64,000 nucleotides of DNA. Source: Oncomelania hupensis (taxonomy: Eukaryota > Mollusca > Gastropoda > Littorinimorpha > Pomatiopsidae). The position numbers and the translations under genes are program-made. Positions within the stretch are counted from its first letter, which is position 1. Every line of letters starts with the position of its first letter. Positions 55,841-64,000 of the stretch are shown one piece after another. Where the stretch lies: assembly GCA_036898135.1 (NCBI GenBank), contig CM072522.1, forward strand, positions 4,702,151 through 4,766,150, written 5' to 3'. Below the pieces are notes generated by a model. That model ran no database searches and was not told where the DNA came from. It saw nothing but the letters and a program-made list of their open reading frames with translations.

Positions 55841-56689
55841 ATGTCTTATTCTCGTGTGATTGAAAACGTTGACGAAAGCATTAATATATTACAAGACATT
55901 GTTGTTGATTTAACATTATCAGACGATGAAAACGAAGACAGCGCAAACAGTGGTTGTGTTACTGTTAAACGAGAACTTGAAGTTGAAGCGACTGATGCCA
56001 TCAGTGATGAATGTGAATTAGAAAAAATAAACAATATTGATGCCAACATTGAGTATTACTCTAAACACCTTAAGTATTACCAAAACTTAAGAAAAACATA
56101 TAGAGAAAAGGGATACTTAGCTGCTGTTGGGTTTGAAACAACAGAACAAAAGAAACTACCAAAGAAGCCAAAAGAAGTACAATTTGTTCAATCTACAAAA
56201 CCAGCCGCAAAACGAAAAGTGTCTGAAAAAGAGAAAGAAAAAGATATTACTAAATTGAGAGGTCGCGAGCTGCTTGACAGATTGGAAAAACATGTTGTAA
56301 AAATAATTACCCCTGGTGTAAAACGGCCTGAAATTCCCGAGTTTGACGAAAATGAACAAAATGTAGACAAGATTGAAAATATATTAATAAATGGTGAAAA
56401 ATGTATTAAGCATAAACATTCTATGATTTTATCTGACGCTGTTAAATTTGGGTTGTGGATTGAAAAGTACCAAGAGTTAGACAAACAAACATTTGTAACC
56501 TTTGTTCAAAACACGTTAACCTTTAGTGTAAGTTATGCATATGGACTAAAACGAGTGGCTTATGTGTTTTCAACGTATAAAAAACTGCAAAGGTTAAACA
56601 TAAGTTTGGACATTGCTATGAAAATAGCTGAAAGAATAAAAAAGGCTATGCAGTCTTATCCAGCACGAGCAAGAACTTGGATGAAATAA
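55841..56689 (+). CDS. polB-element gene 1, unknown function, 282 aa
   Basis: The natural start is ATG at 55841 (MSYSRVIENVDESINIL). The frame is open 30 nt further upstream only through a GTG. It has an acidic N-terminus (LTLSDDENEDSA), a helical middle with LRKTYREKGYLAAVGFE, a lysine-rich stretch (KRKVSEKEKEKDITKLRGRE) and a C-terminal helical domain: LSDAVKFGLWIEKYQEL, FVTFVQNTLTFSVSYAYGLK, then RLNISLDIAMKIAERIKKAM. The KFG.W ... SYA..L pattern reminds me of an unnamed protein seen beside similar polymerases in cnidarian genomes. This is memory only. Nuclear, DNA-associated roles are plausible from charge but unproven. Confidence 0.7.
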   Translation: MSYSRVIENVDESINILQDIVVDLTLSDDENEDSANSGCVTVKRELEVEATDAISDECELEKINNIDANIEYYSKHLKYYQNLRKTYREKGYLAAVGFETTEQKKLPKKPKEVQFVQSTKPAAKRKVSEKEKEKDITKLRGRELLDRLEKHVVKIITPGVKRPEIPEFDENEQNVDKIENILINGEKCIKHKHSMILSDAVKFGLWIEKYQELDKQTFVTFVQNTLTFSVSYAYGLKRVAYVFSTYKKLQRLNISLDIAMKIAERIKKAMQSYPARARTWMK

Positions 56690-57152
56690 GGTGAGTTTTT
56701 GTTTTTATGCAATCGCCGGCAATGGGATTAAAGGGGAAGCTTTACACATGCAAGTAAATTAATTTTATTGTCGCTGTGCCTGACTGTCTGTCTGTCCGTC
56801 TTTCCGTCTTTCTCTCGTCAATTGTCACCCCCAACCAGCCCATGGGTTTCCCCTTAATAGGTTGCAAGCAGAGTTGACAGCACAGTCATTTTTCTCTGCC
56901 CCAATGGTTTATTGATTGAAAGGCCGCGTTAATGTTTACACAGTGGTAAAGCGTGTAGTGACGGCAATGCAGCGAGGCATGACAAGTTTGAGATATAAAA
57001 ACGCTATTACGCATTCATAAATAAAGTTGCGGTTGCTTCCCTTTGACTGTATTGGTCCGCGCGAATGAAATTCCCTAGTTAATTGTTTGTTTTTTTTAAA
57101 GTCAGTTTTTAATTAATTATTTTTTAATTTAAAGTTTTGCGTCAGTATAAAA
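56690..57152. promoter_or_regulatory. Intergenic region and likely polymerase promoter
   Basis: 463 bp without an ORF. It holds a repeat of the CATGCAAGTAAATTAATTTT sequence (about 56747). The last 75 bp are very A/T-rich and end CAGTATAAAAATG, placing a TATA-like box only a few bases from the start codon, so transcription must start very close to or within the ORF, or the box is coincidental. Confidence 0.45.
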
Positions 57153-60100
57153 ATGACGGACACAAAAAGTCTTTCACAATCTCCTTTGTTTAAAGACATC
57201 TTTCAAACTTTACAAATCCCTATTCTTGACAGTCAAAATGTTATTAAATCTGTTTATAATAATTACGAATTTGTACTTAACAATTTTACTTTCAAATCCC
57301 CTGTTAAAATACGCATTCACGCTCAAATAACTTTTATTAAACCCGGCAGTATTGATGAAACGATGACTGTGTGGATTTCTTCAAGTCAAATTGAAGTGTT
57401 AAAATCTTCAGACCTAGACAATGCTTATAACAACATCTTAATCAATCAGTTACAAGACAGTATTGAGCCTGCAACTATGAAAGGGTCCGGATGGGCAGAA
57501 GGAAATTTAGAATCATTAGAACTGAACATTGCAAAGTATAATCCAATCAAAGGAAAATCTTATATCCCTCTTCCCAAAGAAATTCTTGACAAAAAGGCTG
57601 TATTGAATATTAAGAACACTGACGACAAATGTTTTTGGCGCTATACAAAGATAAAGTAACGAACTTAAATCTTAAAGACATTAATTTCCCTGTTAGCCTT
57701 GACGCCATTGACAAATTTGAATCCCAGAACTCTCCTATAACAGTCAATGTATATGTTTGGGACCCTGAATCAAAACTTATGCCTTTACGAATCTCTCCTA
57801 ATGCCCCATCGTTTTCAGACCTCAATCACCACGTCGATCTTTTACTAATAACAGACCCGCAAGATCCTAGCATGCAACATTATACACTGATACGAAACAT
57901 ATCTAGATTATTAGGACACACTTCAAAACATCATTGCAAACAATATTTGTGCAGGCGCTGTTTAACTAGAGTCTCTAATCTCCAAGTGGCTGACAAGCAC
58001 AGTAAAATATGCAAAACCATGACAGATAATCAAACCCGCCTTGTGTTACCAAAGCCAGGTTCTCAAGTATATTTTAAAAACATCAACAAACAATTCAAAC
58101 AGCCTTATATAGTTTATGCCGACTTCGAATCATTGATTTTAAAATACCAAGGCCCACAAGGATTTTGTACGCCTAATTCATTCCTTACACACCTTCACGA
58201 AGTCTGCAGTTTCGGGTATGTAGTTGTTAGAGCCGACGGACAACATACAGAGCCGGTAATTTACAGAGGGCCTGACGCAGCTCGAAAGTTCTTAGATGAG
58301 ATGAACAAAATATACAAATTGTGTTTACTGCAGCTAGATAATCCAGCGCCCATGATATTTACTGAATCTGACTCCCATAATTTTAAAGCAGCTACACATT
58401 GCCACATTTGTAATAAAGAGTTTGACCCGAAGGACGCAAAGACCCAAAGGGTGAGAGATCATTGTCACATAACAGGGGCATTTAGAGGTGCAGCTCATCA
58501 GAAATGCAACTTGGAATATGGAATCAAACATTTCTCTCTCCCTATTTTCATTCACAATCTTCGAAATTACGACTCCCATTTAATCATGCAGGCAGTGACG
58601 AAAGCATACAAAGTGTCATGTATTGCCGAGACAGAAGAAAAATATAAAACTTTCACTCTGAATAAATTAAAGTTTTATGACAGCTTTCAACATTTGTCTT
58701 CCAGTTTAGAAACACTAGCTAAGAACTTACCCAGCTATCCTATTACTAGTAATTATTTTCCAGACGTTACACTTATTCGGAAAGGTGTGTATCCTTATGA
58801 ATACATGGATTCTTGGGAAGTGTTTGAAGAACTAGAATTGCCACCTAAAGAGAACTTCTATTCTTCACTCAATAAAAGTTTCATAACTGTTACCGATTAT
58901 GAACACGCCCAGAATGTCTGGAATGCACTCAGCTGTAAAAACCTTGGTGACTACCACGACATATATTTGAAAGCCGACGTCTGTTTGTTGGCTGATGTGT
59001 TTGAAAAATACAGAGAAACGAGTTTACATCATTACTCCCTCGACCCTTCTCATTACATTTCTTCACCAGGAATGAGTTGGGATGCTTTCTTAACACTTAG
59101 TGGTTCTAAAATCGATCTCATAACTGACCAGGTAATGATGACAATGATTGAGTTAGGCATTCGTGGAGGAATAAGCGTGGCAGCTCATAATTATTGCAAA
59201 GCCAACAATAAATACCTGAAGCACTATGACCCCTCGCAGAAATCTAATTATATAATGTTTTTTGACGCCAACAATTTATACGGTTGGGCAATGAGTGAGC
59301 TTTTACCGGTTTCAGATTTCAAATTACTTGTTAATCCAAACCCCCCGCAAACTTTACTTGGTTAAACAGTATTTTAAATCACCCTAAAGATCATACTATA
59401 CGGCTTATTGTCGAAGTTGACCTAGAGTATCCCAATGCTTTACACGACCTACATAATGATTACCCATTAGCACCAGAAAGATTGCATGGTACAGACAAGC
59501 AACTTAAACTTATTCCCAACCTCTATAATAAATCTAATTACGTCTGCCACTACAGAAACCTGCAGTTCTACATCAGACACGGCATGAAGTGCACAGCGAT
59601 TCACAAGCTTTTATTCTTTAAACAAACGAATGTCTTGGCCGGGTACATCAATAAAAACACAGAGCTCAGAAAACAAGCGCAATCTACGTTTGAAAAAGAT
59701 TTCTTTAAGCTGCTGAATAACAGCTGTTTTGGTAAAACTATGGAGAACCCATACAAGCGAAAAGACGTCAGGCTAATTACATCACCCAATCAAGCAATTA
59801 AATTAACATCTAAACCTCAATACCTTGGTTACAAAGAGTTTCATGACTCCCTGTATGCAGTTACCATGAAAACCACGCAAGTTAATCTAGACAAACCAGT
59901 GTTTATGGGGATGACTATTCTTGACCTTTCTAAATTACTAATGTTCGAATTTTACTACGATTACTTTAAACCTAAATACCCGGAGGCCAGAGTTTTATAC
60001 ACAGACACAGACTCCCTTATACTAGACATCCCTACTGAAGACATTTATAAAGACTTAGAATCGGAACTACAACATTACGATACTAGTGACTACCCTGAAA

Positions 60101-60546
60101 CTCACCCTTTGTACAGCAAAGCAAACCAAAAGAAAATCGGTTTGATGAAAGATGAAATGAACGGGAAACTAATAGAAGAATACGCAGGACTGCGATCTAA
60201 GCAGTACAGTATTAAACACGAATCGGGGGAATCTTCAAAAGCAAAAGGCACCCAAAAAGCTGCAATAAAAAACAGAGATATCAGACACGAAAACTACCTG
60301 GAAGCCTTAGATGGAAAAGAAGTTAAACCATACCCTAACACAACTATAAAGTCTAAAAACCATATAGTGTCCACTGCTGTGACGACCAAAAAAACATTAT
60401 GCGCTAATGACACAAAGAGAATAAGAGTAACTAAGGAGTTCGCATACGCTCTAGGCCACTATAAATTACAGGTAGAAACTGCGACTACGACTACGACTGT
60501 GACTATGAGTAAGAAGGAGGGCCTGGAAGGCTTGAGTAAATGTTAA
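57153..60546 (+). CDS. polB: Protein-primed family B DNA polymerase (DNA_pol_B_2 type), two frame breaks
   Basis: It replicates the element, by family using a terminal protein as primer. Three ORFs follow each other. 57153-57659 is the N-terminal part, ending at IPLPKEILDKKAVLNIKN. 57629-59365 carries a zinc finger (HHCKQYLCRRC...HSKIC), ExoI YADFESLI, an endonuclease VII-like zinc motif (CHICNKEF ... VRDHCHITGAFRGAAHQKCN), ExoII HNLRNYDSHLI, ExoIII YLKADVCLLADVFEKY and polymerase motif A FFDANNLYGWAM. The frame open from about 59346 to 60546 carries motif B (NNSCFGKTMEN) and motif C (LYTDTDSLI). All exonuclease and polymerase catalytic residues are present. The frame changes at a T run (57632-57636) and a C run (59340-59347). 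Both sites are homopolymers, so assembly error and true decay are equally possible. Total length across frames is about 1,130 residues, normal for the family. Confidence 0.9.
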
Positions 60547-60626
60547 CTGTATTTATTCTGAAGCGCCAAGCTTTTTCTTCAAAGCATCTAGCTGCTCTTT
60601 CCTTCCCAGTAGTCTCCCTTCCTCTA
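60547..60626. terminator. Convergent gene junction
   Basis: 80 bp separate the plus-strand polymerase stop from the minus-strand stop at 60627. No canonical AATAAA is obvious on either strand within it. Confidence 0.3.
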
Positions 60627-61220
60627 TTAATTTTTTTTAATTTCTTCAACATTAACAGGTGCAGACCTAGATTTAGATTGTATGTCGTGCTTCAACTTTT
60701 TATATTCTTCAAAATCTCGCTGGATAATTACAAACTCTTGGTCTGTAATCTGAGTGTCTTCTAGAGCTTTTGAAATTATTAAGTTCATGCTAGTAAGTTT
60801 AGCTATCGCCAGGCTAGAAATGAGGTCGTGTTTTTCTAGTTTCTTAGATACTTTAGTATTAATTACGCCAAGTAAAACTGACATTACTGAAGATAATCCG
60901 GCAGCCACTCCTAATCCAATACTAATTGGTATACCAATTCCAGTCACCAATAATCCCACGCTGATAGCAGCTTCCGCTGCATTAATAACATTTAGACCAG
61001 TAGACACGTAATTTATTCCGCTATAAGCGCCGGAATACCTTCGTCTGCATCTAGAGTACTTTTGGATATCTGATTCAATTTGAGTCCTAACTTTTCTTAT
61101 TTCTTCCAACCTGAACGTTTGAACATTACTTAAGTCTAACGTTGGAGCACTGGGTTGCATTGGTTGTTCATCCACTAGGCCTACTTCTTCCACTATAGCA
61201 GGATACAATTTTGTCGTCAT
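60627..61220 (-). CDS. polB-element small protein with two-hydrophobic-segment core, 197 aa
   Basis: The N-terminus is acidic and Pro-rich (1-30). A helix follows (33-53) and then a basic patch KYSRCRRRYS (54-63). About 78-120 is strongly hydrophobic (AISVGLLVTGIGIPISIGLG, VAAGLSSVMSVLLGVI), enough for two membrane passes. The C-terminal half is helical: KKLEKHDLISSLAIAKLTSM, SKALEDTQITDQEFVIIQRD, FEEYKKLKHDIQSKSR. The layout (basic helix, double hydrophobic segment, KH..I..LA..KL, S.AL.D..I.D.EF) matches an unnamed family that I recall from cnidarian and mollusc genomes beside such polymerases. It superficially resembles SLATT-type effectors, but there is no evidence for that function. A virion membrane or scaffold protein is another option. 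Confidence 0.75.
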   Translation of the reverse strand: MTTKLYPAIVEEVGLVDEQPMQPSAPTLDLSNVQTFRLEEIRKVRTQIESDIQKYSRCRRRYSGAYSGINYVSTGLNVINAAEAAISVGLLVTGIGIPISIGLGVAAGLSSVMSVLLGVINTKVSKKLEKHDLISSLAIAKLTSMNLIISKALEDTQITDQEFVIIQRDFEEYKKLKHDIQSKSRSAPVNVEEIKKN

Positions 61221-61252
61221 ATTTTTAGTGTGAAAAAAAGGGTTAACAATAA

Positions 61253-62125
61253 TTAACTTGATTTTAGTTTATTAGCAAAATATTCTATTTGACTATCAGA
61301 AAATATCTGATCGCTGAAATAAAATGCTAACAGATCTACGTTGTCTAGGCTAATTTGCGCTATTCTGTCAATAGGATTTGGAACAGGGACAAAAGTTATC
61401 TTGGGTGATGAAGTAAATACGGAATACTGATCTTCGCTTTCTCTTTTCTTCATAAATACTGTAATTCGTCTGGGATTCTCATCTAAATCAGCCCAACTTA
61501 GAGACACTTGCGGAATTACATTAACATTTCTCTGCGTAGGCCTGTGAGCAATTATGTCCAGTGCTATCATGGCTGCACTACCTATCTGTAAAGGAGGCTG
61601 CAGAACAACTCTGACATTTTTCCCTGCGGTTTCACGCTTATGTAAAACATAGCTGCTTTTTTTGTAGGCTTTGACTTCTATGTTTTCTCGGTTGTTTTCA
61701 TCCGGCACTAGACTAACTAACATAGGCCCGGCGTTAATAATTTTCTTAAATTTATTGTCTGGTCCCATAAAAGTGTAAGGGCTTTCGCACTTGAATTTAA
61801 TAAGCCAATCTAATTCCGTGTCTACAGGTGTTAAAGACCAGATATTTTCTCGTTTAGTAATAGCATACTTAAAATCGGGATCTACTTTACCGGCATTAAA
61901 GTCCTTTAGCTGATCGATAGACGGTTTTTCTGGCGGTACTGGCGGCGGCACTTGCGGCACTTCAGGCACTGCCGGCACTAGCGCTCGTTTATAATATCCA
62001 TTTTGTGTAAATTCGAAACCGTAAATAGACCCAACAATAGCATTCGCATCAAAGTCAATTGTGTCTGCTAAGTCTTTCAGTTCAATGGTAGGACAGGTTA
62101 CTGGAATTTGAGGGCCGATTGACAT
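61253..62125 (-). CDS. polB-element proline-rich structural-type protein, 290 aa
   Basis: Starts MSIGPQIPVTCPTIELKD, an N-terminal domain to about residue 48. A Pro/Val linker follows at 49-68 (VPAVPEVPQVPPPVPPEKP), then a beta-rich remainder (YAITKRENIWSLTPVDTELD, VRVVLQPPLQIGSAAMIALD, RITVFMKKRESEDQYSVFT). No catalytic motif or membrane segment. It is placed between the hydrophobic protein and the capsid-like gene with 32- and 19-bp gaps, so the three are probably co-expressed. A coat-associated or fibre-like protein is my guess. The family is not recognised. Confidence 0.7.
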   Translation of the reverse strand: MSIGPQIPVTCPTIELKDLADTIDFDANAIVGSIYGFEFTQNGYYKRALVPAVPEVPQVPPPVPPEKPSIDQLKDFNAGKVDPDFKYAITKRENIWSLTPVDTELDWLIKFKCESPYTFMGPDNKFKKIINAGPMLVSLVPDENNRENIEVKAYKKSSYVLHKRETAGKNVRVVLQPPLQIGSAAMIALDIIAHRPTQRNVNVIPQVSLSWADLDENPRRITVFMKKRESEDQYSVFTSSPKITFVPVPNPIDRIAQISLDNVDLLAFYFSDQIFSDSQIEYFANKLKSS

Positions 62126-62144
62126 TGTATTTTAAAATTAAACT

Positions 62145-62843
62145 TTATTTTATCTCAAGAATAATTGTAAGATCTTCAAAGTCTACAATTTCGTTGTTTT
62201 GGTTAGTTATTTTGAAGCAGAAACTAGTATGATAGTCCTGACTTAAGGGGCGTTTTTGAGGCAGAAATTTTAATGAAACTGGATCGCAGTAAGATTCTCT
62301 CTGAGTTGAGATTATCCTTAGCAATGTACTAGGAGTTCCGTTTACTAAGTTTTCCGATGTCTTCAGTTGATGAAGGTGCACAAACAATCTATTATTAATT
62401 AACAAATTCATAGGTTTTGATCCAATAAATCTTATAGAACTGCCGACGGTGCTGGAGCTGTCAGATAAAGATAATTCATGGCCACGGAAACCTAATATTT
62501 CTGCCAGCTTTGGCGCAAGTGTAACGCTGGTAATGTCTTTATGCTGGTTTCTATGGAAAGTTAAAGTTACTATCAAGTTTGCAGGGTTCATTTTTGCTTC
62601 AATCGAATGAGGTTTAAACAATTCTTCAGTAAGTCTGCAGAAGTCATAATAGCCGGCATGAATAAAGTGCCTTTTTTTATTAATCATTATCCAGTTGTTG
62701 TTTAGATCATGACTAATATTTAACCATTTAACCGTGTAGAATATTTCGTGAAGGATTACGTTAAGGTCCCTGTTTTTGTTGTCAATAGGATGCTGAAGTT
62801 CAATGGGCACACCTGATTTTACGAATTCGAAAGTTACAAACAT
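62145..62843 (-). CDS. polB-element capsid-like (jelly-roll type) protein, 232 aa
   Basis: No signal peptide. Beta-strand-rich throughout. The C-terminal third has the order LAEILGFRGHELSL, NLLINNRLFVHLHQL, STLLRIISTQ and FCFKITNQNNEIVDFED followed by LTIILEIK. This LGF ... INN..FV...L ... LLRII ... (I/F)..ITN.N...VDF....I.LEI pattern is the one I associate with the C-terminus of Polinton/adintovirus capsid proteins. The protein is shorter than a double jelly-roll major capsid protein and closer to the minor (penton-like) one. The start at 62843 is set by the 20-bp divergent spacer. Confidence 0.65.
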   Translation of the reverse strand: MFVTFEFVKSGVPIELQHPIDNKNRDLNVILHEIFYTVKWLNISHDLNNNWIMINKKRHFIHAGYYDFCRLTEELFKPHSIEAKMNPANLIVTLTFHRNQHKDITSVTLAPKLAEILGFRGHELSLSDSSSTVGSSIRFIGSKPMNLLINNRLFVHLHQLKTSENLVNGTPSTLLRIISTQRESYCDPVSLKFLPQKRPLSQDYHTSFCFKITNQNNEIVDFEDLTIILEIK

Positions 62844-62863
62844 ATTTTTTTAATATAATAAAA
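62844..62863. promoter_or_regulatory. 20-bp divergent promoter gap
   Basis: Only ATTTTTTTAATATAATAAAA separates the start codons of the capsid-like gene (minus) and the next gene (plus). It is entirely A/T. Transcripts must begin at or very near both ATGs, or each gene uses a promoter inside the other. Confidence 0.6.
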
Positions 62864-64000
62864 ATGTACGCGCCTTATAAATATAACAAAGCTGCAAAGT
62901 ATACTACAGGGCCTTATTATTACGAAAAAGCAGTCGACCTAACCAAGCTGACAATAGCTGTGGCAGCCAACGTCCATTTCGAAACTATCCCCCATAATAT
63001 TTTTGATCATTACCTCAACCCAGACATTACGAGCGACTTTTTAGCTAACCAATGGCTAAACAACGGGGGTATGCAGTTCTTTCAGAATCAAATTAATTTT
63101 GCCGTGTCATGCGCTACAACTGGTTGCGGAGTTTCTTACGTTCATCACCTTAATCACCCAGATCCCATGTTGAAGTCTATTTATCTGTTCCATTTGTATT
63201 ATCAAGTGAGGCGGGTGTTGTCTGAACTTCAGGCTCCGTTACCTACTGACAAAAACTTTAATCCCTTTAACAACGGCTTTGACAAAAAAGCGTATCAAAG
63301 GTTGTGCAATGAATTCGGAATTGATACTAAAACAGACTTCAGACAAAAACTAGACCTCAATCATGGGATGGGAACTTTATTTAGATACGCTGTAGGTAAT
63401 TTATACACGGGGCCTTACGTACCTGGATTCACATCATTTAACCACAACAGCCAGGTTCCTTTACTGTATATCAGACAAAAACAAAGTGCAGCATACAGCA
63501 CTTTTATATTAGACACATCAAACGGATTTACCCAAAGTGGGGTGGAAAGGCTGAATGAATCTATTCGTACGTATGCGTGGTGCATTTTGGGGTCTCAAGC
63601 AGAAACACGAAGTAATATCATTGGGGAAGGAACTAGCTTCGATGCACAAAAGCAGTTTCTAGCCAACATAGAAGATTCTATTAATTCGGCAGTAGATTTG
63701 CCCGCGAGTATTAAAAGATATCAGGACACTTTAAAGTATGCTAGATCGAAAGTAGATTACGTAATAGGTTTAGGACTGTATATGTTGCCTTCAGACCTTC
63801 AGCTTAGGATAGGAACTATATCAAACTACAACAACAATATAGTGATTGCCGACCCTCAATTTCATATAGGCTACAATCCTACAATAAATACAGTGAACAC
63901 AGTGAATACATTGAATACGGTGAACACAGTGAATACGGCGAATACGGTATTTACTGCTAGGCCTAATAATGAACCTTTAAGTTCGCCACCACTTCCGAGC
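62864..64000 (+). CDS. polB-element large structural-type protein, N-terminal 379 residues, runs off the window
   Basis: Open from ATG 62864 (MYAPYKYNKAAKYTTGPYYY) to the last base with no stop. Recognisable blocks: KLTIAVAANVHFETIPHNIF, NNGGMQFFQNQINFAVSCA, HPDPMLKSIYLFHLYYQVRR, GFTQSGVERLNESIRTYAWC, GSQAETRSNIIGEGTSFDAQ, DYVIGLGLYMLPSDLQLRIG and NNNIVIADPQFHIGYNP. They are followed by a tandem NTV tripeptide repeat (INTVNTVNTLNTVNTVNTA) and a Pro-rich end. I recall close relatives as unnamed proteins in corals and sea anemones, always of unknown function. No enzymatic motif. Size and position fit a virion protein. It is not a canonical double jelly-roll capsid by eye. Confidence 0.8.
   Translation, partial: MYAPYKYNKAAKYTTGPYYYEKAVDLTKLTIAVAANVHFETIPHNIFDHYLNPDITSDFLANQWLNNGGMQFFQNQINFAVSCATTGCGVSYVHHLNHPDPMLKSIYLFHLYYQVRRVLSELQAPLPTDKNFNPFNNGFDKKAYQRLCNEFGIDTKTDFRQKLDLNHGMGTLFRYAVGNLYTGPYVPGFTSFNHNSQVPLLYIRQKQSAAYSTFILDTSNGFTQSGVERLNESIRTYAWCILGSQAETRSNIIGEGTSFDAQKQFLANIEDSINSAVDLPASIKRYQDTLKYARSKVDYVIGLGLYMLPSDLQLRIGTISNYNNNIVIADPQFHIGYNPTINTVNTVNTLNTVNTVNTANTVFTARPNNEPLSSPPLPS

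Larger units (their letters stand above)
55333..64000 (+). mobile_element. Virus-like element with protein-primed family B DNA polymerase, right end outside window
   Basis: A compact gene cluster unlike its surroundings: gene 1 (55841-56689, plus), polymerase (57153-60546, plus), three minus-strand genes (62843 to 60627) with 19- and 32-bp gaps, and a divergent plus gene from 62864. Several ORFs start just after A/T-rich ATAAAA-type sequence. The polymerase and one capsid-like gene are related to Polinton/adintovirus proteins. Integrase, genome-packaging ATPase and maturation protease are not seen in the window. The left boundary is uncertain (54.8-55.7 kb). Confidence 0.75.

Noticed and set aside
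57630..57638. Programmed -1 frameshift in the polymerase
   Set aside because: Slippage of the ttt codon is possible but the next codon (tgg) would mispair, and a second break occurs in a C run. Homopolymer indels explain both more simply.

Overview
This is eukaryotic DNA, most likely from a marine mollusc or another lophotrochozoan. That placement rests on the mix of DIRS, RTE-like, L2-like and RNase H-bearing LINEs, tRNA-derived SINEs, Tc1, Tigger and Harbinger elements, and on one intron-split host gene. No species can be named from the sequence alone. There are no bacterial operons, rRNA genes or CRISPR arrays. The window is almost wall-to-wall mobile DNA. The only convincing host coding sequence is the last exon of a p24/TMED cargo-receptor gene at 15629-15859.

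Layout. 0-5 kb: an RTE fragment, then a DIRS-type retrotransposon with inverted terminal repeats and an internal complementary region. 5-12 kb: an unidentified GC-rich block, then a reversed LTR split by an internally deleted LINE that itself carries a solo LTR. 12-18 kb: intron-like repeats, the TMED exon, its probable 3' UTR and a 501-bp MITE. 18-31 kb: a short retroposon called R1 here (many copies), a 5'-truncated LINE with target-site duplications, a hAT N-terminal fragment, a Tigger deletion derivative, and a decayed Tigger transposase that reads into an OTU cysteine-protease-like domain. 31-37 kb: a Tc1 fragment and a complete two-gene Harbinger element sitting inside a MITE. 37-55 kb: a Mutator-like transposase fragment, three tRNA-derived SINE families, a five-level nest of insertions, a full-length Tc1 element, and tandem RTE copies split by an L2-like LINE.

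55-64 kb: a virus-like element with a protein-primed family B DNA polymerase, compactly spaced genes on both strands and almost no intergenic DNA. One side carries a 282-aa protein of unknown function and the polymerase (two frame breaks, both in homopolymer runs). Three leftward genes follow: a small two-hydrophobic-segment protein, a proline-rich protein and a capsid-like protein. A divergent gene of at least 379 codons starts 20 bp from the last of these and runs off the window. It is Polinton-like in its polymerase, but no integrase, packaging ATPase or protease is seen. This is the best candidate for an undescribed system.

Two other observations stand out. In the Harbinger element, the two genes lie on opposite strands with interlocking exons: each gene's intron contains an exon of the other. 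Many insertions can be ordered in time because their target-site duplications are still readable.
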